Both the position numbers and the translations under genes were made by a program. Shown here piece after piece: positions 54,078 to 63,200 of a stretch of 64,000 bases of DNA (position 1 is its first letter; each line of letters opens with the position of its first letter). Origin of the DNA: Nocardia sp. NBC_00403 (lineage in GTDB: Bacteria > Actinomycetota > Actinomycetes > Mycobacteriales > Mycobacteriaceae). The stretch is taken from positions 8,661,102 to 8,725,101 of the forward strand of contig NZ_CP107939.1 of assembly GCF_036046055.1 (NCBI RefSeq), written 5' to 3'. Below the pieces are notes generated by a model. It did not search any database. It was not told the origin of the DNA and saw only the letters and a list, made by a program, of their open reading frames with translations.

Positions 54078-54161
54078 AAGACCATCGTTTGCGGCAAGCC
54101 GGCAAGAGCATTCGTATCAGCACCGGTTGTCGCCGAGGAGCACGTCATCTCGGCGTAGCAC

Positions 54162-54200
54162 CGCGAAAGCCGTTGCCACGAATGGGCAACGGCTTTCGCG
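54162..54200. terminator. Bidirectional terminator between the peroxiredoxin-like gene and the NRPS gene
   Basis: A perfect 16-bp inverted repeat, CGCGAAAGCCGTTGCC (54162-54177) and GGCAACGGCTTTCGCG (54185-54200), with a 7-nt loop. The genes converge here and both transcripts end at it. Confidence 0.85.
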
Positions 54201-54213
54201 TATCGATGTTGTC

Positions 54214-57200
54214 CTACTCGGCGACCACGATTCGGATCTCCGCATCGGCCGCATCCGTCGATTCGCCGGGAACGACGAACCAGTGCGTGACCTCCCCGTC
54301 GGCGAGGTCGTCAGCGAGGTCACCGCCGCTCGGGAGCACCGACAGTGCGCCCGCTGTGGCCGCGGTCAGGAACTCCAGCATCGCCGCCTGGCCTGCGGCT
54401 GCCGTGGTGAACGTCGTCGACTCGTAGTCGATTCCGTACTCCTCCCGCACCTGCGCGGCCCGGTCGAGTGCCTCGGCCTGGCTGAGCACCACCGGCGCAC
54501 CGTTCGCGAGCACCACAAAAGCGGGGTGCTCGTCGGCAAGCGGACGGACCCGATCCGAGTACGAGACCGGATGCGATGGCGCGGCGGCCAATTCGGTCTG
54601 CACCTGCGGATCCGACAGCACCAGCCACTGCACCTCGGCCGCCGCCGCCGGTTCGAGGGTGATCCCGAAACCGGCTCCCGCATTCTCGATCTCGTCGACC
54701 GACGGTGCGAACAGGCAGGCGGCCCCCGCCTTCTGCACAGCCCATGCCGCGACCACCGCGTCCACCGAACGCGGCAGTGCCACCGCGACGATATCGCCGG
54801 GGCCCGCACCACGATCGATGAGCACCCTGGCCAGCTGCGAGGAGCGGCGATCCAGGACGTGGTACGCGATTTCGTCGCCGTCGACCAGCAACGCGGGCGC
54901 TTCGGGGTCCGCCTCGACGACCTCGGCGAGCACCTTGGCCACCGTGCGTGCACCGACCCGGCCCACTGGTTCCAGCGTGGCTGCCGCCGCACCGATACCG
55001 GATTCGGCGAGCAACCGGGTGCGCTCGCTGCTGTCGAGGATATCGATGGCGCCGACCAGTCCGGCCGGATCGCCGAGCAACGCCTCGAGCACCCGAATCA
55101 GTCGGGCGGACAAGGTCTCCACCTCATCGGCGGAGAACCTGCTCGTCAGGTACTCGAGGGTGAACTCGATGGTCGAATCGGCGTTCACCTGCAGGGTCAG
55201 CGGGTAGTGCGCCGCGCTCTCGACGCTGACATCGGTTATCGACATCCCGTCGATCGAGCTCGCCGCCGCGATCGCCTCGCGGTCGACCGGATACGACTCG
55301 AACACGACCAGCGTGTCGAATTGTGCGCCGGGACCGGCCACCCCCTGGATGTCGGTGAGCCCGACAAAGTGGTGGTCGAGCAAATCGGCCTGATCGCGCT
55401 GCAACCGCTTCAGCTGTTCGTCGATGGTCGAGTGATCATCGACGCGCACCCGCACGGGCAGCGTGTTGATGAACAAACCGACCATCGATTCCACGCCGGG
55501 CAGTTCGGCGGGCCTGCCGGACACGGTGGCGCCGAAGACCACATCGTCGCGACCGGTGAGCCTGCCGAGCAGGATGCCCCAGGCCGCCTGCACCAGGGTG
55601 TTGACCGTGATGCCGAGTTCGGCGCAGTGCTTGGTCAGCCTGCGGGTCCGCTCGGCGTCGATCTCGGTGCTCAGCTTGCGCGTCTCGTAGGTCTCCACCG
55701 AACGCGACGGCGGCGCCAGCTCGGTCGGTTCGCCGACACCGTCGAGTGCCTGTGCCCAGGTGCGCAACGACGAGGCCACATCACGCTCGGCGAGCCAGTC
55801 GAGGAAGCTGCGATAGGAACTCACCTGCGGCAGTGCCGCAAGATCACCCCGCGTCGCATAGAGCACCAGCAGATCGCGCAGCAGCAGCGGCATCGACCAG
55901 CCGTCGAGCAGGACATGGTGGGTGGCAATCGCCATATGCCACTGCTCGGCACCGGTACGGAAGAGCGTGTAGCGCACCAGCGGCGCGACGGACATGTCGA
56001 ACTTGGTCGCCCGGTCCGCGGCCAACTGCCGTCGTAGTTCCTCGGCCCGCTCGGCTTCCGGCAGCCCGGTCAGATCGACCTCGCGCCACGGCACCTCGAG
56101 CCGTTCGACGACAACCTGCATCGCCTGGCCATCGGAGCCGCTGACGAACGCGGTGCGCAGGTTCGGGTACCTGTCGAGGATCGCCTGCGCGGACGCACGC
56201 AGTCGATCGCCCTGCACAGTGCCGCTCAGATGCACAACGGCCTGCATCGTGTAGACGTCCACCGTGGCCGCGGTCATCAGCGCGTGGAAGAGCAGACCGG
56301 ACTGCAGCGGCGAGACCGGCCACACTTCCTCCAGGCCCGGGTAGGCCTGCTCCCAGCGCTCGATGTCGGCCTGGCCGACCTGCACCAGCGGCATATCCGA
56401 CGGCGTGAGGCCACCGGCATCCGGGCGCTGTGTGTGCTCGGCCAGCGCGGTCACCGCGGCGACCCACAGGTCGGCGAGCTCCTGGACCTGTTCCCTGCCG
56501 AGCAGCCCGGCCGGGAATGCGAAGGTGGCGGCCAACTTCGGACCGTCGGCGGCCTCGATGACATGCGCCTCGATATCGACCGCGGCAGTGGCGGGCGCGT
56601 CGGCGGACGTCTCGGAGGTGACCGTGATCGATGGCAGACCCCGGTAGCGGAAGCCGACCTGACCCACCTGCGGCAGCGCGAGCAGGCTGTGGCCCGCACC
56701 GTGATCCGGCACGGCGAGCAGCTGTTCCTTGACGGTCTTGACGATCCCGCTCACGGCGATTCCGCCGGTGAACGCGTTGTCCAGGTCCGCGTCGGCCAGA
56801 TCGAACCGGAACGGGTAGGCGGTGGCGAAGGCGCCGATGGTGCGCGAGAGCTCCGCACCGGACACCGCATCGCGACCGTCGGCCTCGAGCCGGACCAGCA
56901 TCGCATTGCCCTGGCCGCGCCAGCGCACCAATGCCATGGCCAGCGCCGAAACCAGCCCGGTGGTCACGCTTGCGCGATACAGCTCCGGAATCGCGGTCAG
57001 CACGGAATCGGTGACCGTAGCGGGCAATTCGACCTGCACCCGCTGCACGGTGGCAGCGGTGTCGATCGCCGGATCGAAGGCACGGGACCCGAGCAGCGGA
57101 TCCGGCGTCGCCGAAACCTCTTGCCAGAACGGCAGTTCCGCAGACCGATCGGTGGCTTCGTCGGCCAGGCTGTGGGCCCAACGCCGTAGCGAAGTACCCA

Positions 57201-60200
57201 CACTCGGCAATGCGACCGGCTGCCCGGCTGCGACCTGCGCCACCGCCTGCGCGAGATCCGACATCAGGATCCGCAGCGACGCGCTGTCGACCGCGAACCG
57301 GTGCGCAACGACAAGCAGTTCGTCACCGCGCTCTTCATCCGCGAAGCACAACCGCACGAACTGCGCCATGACGGCGTTCGCCGGATCGAGACGATCGGCG
57401 GCGGCCGCGCGTTCGGCATCGATGATGCGCGACAGTTCCGCGTCATCGGCCACCACCGAATCGACCGACGCCTCGTGCACCAGGTCGTCGATGTCGGGGA
57501 TGCCGTCGAGCGCCTCGAACACCCAGTTCTCGTCCACCCGACGCAGGCGCGTGCGCAGCGCGTCGTGGTGCTCGAGGACCGCGGTGATCGCCGCGATCAA
57601 GGGCGTCCGATCGAGCACGGCAGGCAGTCGCAGCGTCGTTGCCTGCGAGCGGCGCTGGTAGTCGGCGCCATTCGACAGCACCGCCGCGATGCTCGGCGGC
57701 AGCGCGATCGCACCGACACCGCCCCCGGGCAGCTCCGGCAGACGCACCGGGCCGACGGCCGCCGACCTGGCAATCGACGCGAGCCCAACGACGCTGCGCT
57801 GCTCGAATACTTCGCGCACGCTGAACACCACGCCGAGCGCCTTGGCCCGCGAGACCAACTGGATCGACAGGATGCTGTTACCGCCGAGTGTGAAGAAGTC
57901 GTCGTCGGCGCCGACCCGCTCGACCCTGAGCACGTCGGTGAACACGTCCGCGACGATCTGCTCGGTCGGCGTGGCCGGCGCGCGGAACTCCGCTTGCTCG
58001 AAGACCGGCTGTGGCAACGCCTTTCGATCCAGCTTGCCGTTCACGTTGAGCGGCAGCGCATCCAGTTGCACGAACACCGAAGGCACCATGTAGGACGGGA
58101 GTTCGGCGGCGAGGCGCGACTCCAGATCCCGGGTGTCGACCGCGTCCGATCCCGCGACGATGTATCCGACGAGGCGATCACCGAGGTTCGCGTCATTGTG
58201 TGCGACCACGGCCGCCGCGGTGATCTCCGGCTGACGCAGCAGCGCGACCTCGATCTCGCCGAGCTCGATGCGGAAGCCTCGGATCTTCACCTGGAAGTCG
58301 GTGCGGCCGCGGTAATCCAGCTCGCCGTCGGCGGTCCAGGCCACCAGGTCGCCGGTGCGGTACATCCGGGTGCCGGGCTGGAACGGGTTGGCCACGAACC
58401 GATCCGCGGTCAGGTTCGGCTGACCGAAGTAGCCGCGCGCCAACTGCGCACCCGCGAGGTAGAGCTCACCGGAGACGCCGACCGGAACCGGCCGCAGCCG
58501 AGCATCCAGCACGTACACCTGGCTGTTCCACTCCGGCGCGCCGATGGACACCGACACTTGGTCGGCGTCGGTGACACCGTGGCTGGTGATCGAGACCGCG
58601 GCCTCGGTCGGGCCGTAGAGGTTCCACAGCTGCGCCGAGTTGTTGCGCCGGAACCGCTGCGCGGTCGCCGGGGGCAGCCCCTCGCCGATCGCCAGCACCC
58701 TGCGCAGCGAATCGGCCAGCGTGTCACCGGAGTCGATCAGCAGGGCATCCAGCATCGAGGGCACCACATGCAGCGTCGTCACCGACTCGCGGGCCATCAG
58801 CGCGTTGAGGTATGCCGGATCCTGATGCCCGTCCGGTACGGCGATCACCAGGCGCCCACCGCTGACCGCGGCCGACCAGAACTCCCACACCGACAGGTCG
58901 AAGGTGGCGGCCGTCTTGAGCAAGACGGCGTCATCCGCGGACAGCGCGAATTCCGCTGTCTTCCACGACAACTGGTTGACGATCGCACCGTGCGGGACCG
59001 CGACGCCCTTCGGACGGCCGGTGGAACCCGAGGTGAAGATCACGTATGCCGTGTGCTCCGGACGCAGCGGCGCGACCCGTTCGGCGTCGTCGATCGGATC
59101 GGCGGCGTGACCCGCCAGATCGACAGCATCGATCCGGACGGACTCGACGGCACCTGCGGTGAACCCGTCGCGACTGGTGGTCAGCACACACACCGGCACC
59201 GCGGTATCCAGGATGTACTCGGTTCGCTCAGCAGGCTGATCGGGGTCGATCGGCACATATGCCGCACCCGACTTCGCCACCGCGTACATCGCGACGACGA
59301 GATCCACCGAACGCCGGATCGCCAGCGCGACCCGATCCTCCGGACCGACGCCACGACCGATCAGGTACCGCGCCAAACGATTGACCCGAGCGTCGAGCTC
59401 GGCGTAGGTCAGCACCGTCGGCTCGGCCGCTGATTCGTCACCGATCAGCGCCACCGCATCCGGGGTGGCCGCCACGGTGGCATCCAGCAACGACACCAAG
59501 GTGGCGGCCGCATCGACCTCGTGCTCGGTCGCGTTCCATGTGGTGACCACCCCGGCGCGCTCGGCGGCGTCGAGTACTTCGATGTCACCCACCGAAGTCC
59601 GTGGTGCGGCGGCGATTTCCCGCAGCACCCGCAGGAATCGGTCGGCGAAGCCCTGCACCGTCGCCTGGTCGAACAGATCGGTGGCGTAGGTGAAGTAGCC
59701 GCCGATGCCGGCCGGGTTCCCGTCGGCGTCGTAGCCGTCGGTCACGATCAAGTGCAGGTCGAACTGCGAGAGCTGCGCGTCGATGTCGAGCCCGGAGACC
59801 TTCAGGCCCATCAGTTCCAGCGTAGCTCCGGCGAGGTTCTGGAACGACAAGCCGACCTGGAAGAGCGGATGCCGCGCCGTCGAACGCTCCGGGTTGAGCA
59901 CGTCGACGAGTCGTTCGAACGGCACCTCCGCGTTGGCGAATGCCTGGATGTCCGTCTCACGTTGCCGGGCAAGCAAACCCGTGAACGGCTCGCCCGCATC
60001 TACCGTGGTGCGGAACACCAGGGTGTTGACGAACATGCCGATCATGTCATCCAGCACGGCCTCGCCGCGACCAGCGATCGGCGTACCGATGGCGATGTCG
60101 TCGGTACCCGACAACCGGGCAAGCAGCACCGCGAGGGCGGTGTGCACGACCATGAACAGCGTCGCGCTTTCGGCGCGCGCCAACTCGGTCAGTGCCCGAT

Positions 60201-63200
60201 GCAGCTGCGCGTCGACGCGCACCTCCACCTTGCCGCCGGCGAAGGACTGCACCGCGGGACGCGGGTGGTCCGCCGGCAGATCCAATTGATCGGGAAGCCC
60301 CGCCAATGTCTGCTGCCAGTGCGCGATCTGCTTGGCAACCAGTGAATCCGGGTCGTCCTCGCTGCCGAGCACCTCGCGCTGCCAGATGCTGTAGTCGGCG
60401 TACTGCACCGCGAGCGGAGCCCAGTTCGGAGCCTCACCCGCCGAGCGGGCCGCATACGCGACCATCAGGTCACGGGTCAGCGGACCGACCGACGAACCAT
60501 CACCGGAAATGTGGTGCACGACCATGGCCAGCACATATTCCTGCGCGTCACCACTGTCCTCGATTTCGAACAGCGCGACCCGCAGCGGCACCTCGATGGT
60601 GACGTCGAAGGTCGCCGACATGAAGGCACGCACGGTGGGTTCGATATCCCCCGGCGCGACGACGGTCACGGTGACCTGCGGTATGGCCTGCGCCACCGGC
60701 AGGATCACCTGTACCGGCGCGTCGTCGATCTCCGGGTACATCGTGCGCAGGATCTCGTGGCGGGCCACGACGTCCGCGATGGCCTGCCGCAGCGCCTCGA
60801 CGTCGAGTTCTCCGGTGAGCCGCACCGCGACCGGCACATTGTAGGCGGCCGATTCGGTGTCGAACCGGTTGAGGAACCACATGCGCTGCTGTGCCAGCGA
60901 CAACGGAATCCGCTCCGGGCGCGGACCCGCGACCAGGGCCTTGCGACCACCGGCACCGGCGTCCTGCTCGACCTTGACGGCCAGGCCCGCGACCGTCGAC
61001 GCCTCGAACAGCCTGCGCACCGGCACCTGAGCGTCCAGCGCGGCACCGATGCGTGCGACGGTGTGCGTGGCCAGCAGCGAGTTGCCGCCGAGTGCGAAGA
61101 AGTCGTCGTCGACACCGACGCGCTCGACGCCGAGGACCTCCGCGAACACCGACGCCACGATCTCCTCGATCGGGGTCGACGGCGCGCGGAAGACCTGCGC
61201 CTCGAATTCCGGGTCCGGCAACGCCTTTCGATCCAGCTTGCCGTTCACATTGAGCGGCAGCGCTTCCAGCACCACGAACGCCGACGGCACCATGTACGAC
61301 GGCAGACCGGCGGCAAGCGCCGACTTCACCTGCGCCACATCGATATCGCCACTCGACGCCACCAGGTACGCGACGAGCCGATCACCGGTCTTGGGATCGG
61401 ACTTCGCGAGCACCGTGGTCTGCGCGATCTCCGGCAGCGCCAACAGTGCCGCCTCGATCTCGCCGAGCTCGATCCGGAAACCACGAATCTTCACCTGGAA
61501 GTCCGTGCGGCCGCGGTACTCCAACTCGCCGTTGCCGTTCCACGCGACGAGGTCACCGGTGCGATACATCCGGGTGCCCGACTCGAAGGGGTTGGCCACG
61601 AACCGATCCGCGGTCAGATCCGTCCGGCCGAAGTACCCCCGCGCCAACTGCGCACCGGCCAGATACAACTCACCCGACACGCCCGTGGGCACCGGGTTCA
61701 GGCGCGCGTCCAGAACATAGACGCGGCTGTTCCACTCCGGCACACCGATCGATACGGACGCCAGGTCCTGGCCGGTCACCCGATGACTGGTGATCGACAC
61801 CGCTGCCTCGGTCGGACCGTACAGGTTGAACAACTCGGTACCCGGCTGATCACGGAGGAACCGCTGCGCCAAGGCACCCGGCAGCGCCTCACCGATCGCC
61901 AGCACCCGCCGCAGGGAATCGGACAGACCCATGGTGAGCAGCGCGTCCAGCATGGACGGCACCGCATGCAACGTGGTCACCGATTCGCGAGCGATCAACT
62001 CGTTCAGATATGCCGGGTCACGATGCCCATCCGGTGCCGCGATGACCAGACGTCCGCCGCAGACCGCGGCCGACCAGAACTCCCACACCGACAGGTCGAA
62101 GGTAGCGGCCGTCTTCAACAGCACCGCGTCCGCCGCGTCGAGCCCGAATTCGGCGTTCTTCCACAACAGCTGGTTCACGATCGCCGCATGCGGCACCGCG
62201 ACACCCTTCGGACGGCCGGTCGAACCGGAGGTGAAGATGACGTACGCGGTGTGCTCCGGACGCAACGGCGCCACTCGATCCGCGTCGGTGATCGGCGCGT
62301 CGTCCAGATCGCCCAGCGCGTCCATCGACACCAACGGCGCGACATCGGTGCTGAACTGCGCTTCCGCGTTGGTCAGCACACACACCGGTCCCGCGGTCGC
62401 GAGGATGTAGTCCGTGCGTTCGGCGGGCTGATCCGGATCCACCGGCACATACGCGCCACCGGCCTTCGCGACCGCGTACATCGCGACGACGAGATCCACC
62501 GAGCGACGCACTGCGAGCGCGACCCGGGACTCTGGGCCGACACCCAGCGAAATCAAATGCCGGGCAAGACGATTCACCCTGGCGTCGAGCTCACCGTAAG
62601 TCAGCTTCGAACCGTCGTCGGACACCAGCGCGACACGCTGCGGGGCTACGGCCACCGAGGCATCCAGCAGGCCGACCAGAGTCGCCGCCGAATCCACCTC
62701 GTGCTCGGTCGCATTCCGGCCGACGGTCAGCTCGGCCCGCTCGGCGTGATCGAGGAACTCGATGTCGCCGACAGCCGTGCGCGGCGAGGCGATGATTGCA
62801 CCGAGCAGTCGCGCGAACCGATCCGCGAAGCCCTGCACCGTCTCCCGATCGAACAGGTCGGAGGCGTAGGTGAAGACGCCGGCGATGCCCTGGGGTTCAC
62901 CCGCGTCGTTGTAGCCATCGCTGGCGATCAGGTGCAGGTCGAACTGCGACAGTGCGGTGTCGATATCGAGTCCGGCGACGGTGAGTTCGGGCAGTTCCAG
63001 CCCGGCCTTGGCCAGGTTCTGGAAGGACAGACCCACCTGGAACAACGGGTGCCGTGCGGTGGAACGCACCGGGTTGAGCACCTCGACCAGGCGCTCGAAC
63101 GGCACGTCGGCGTTGGCGAAGGTCTGGATGTCCGTCTCACGTTGCCGCGCGAGCAGTTCGGTGAACGGCTCGCCCGCCTCGACGCGGCTACGGAACACCA

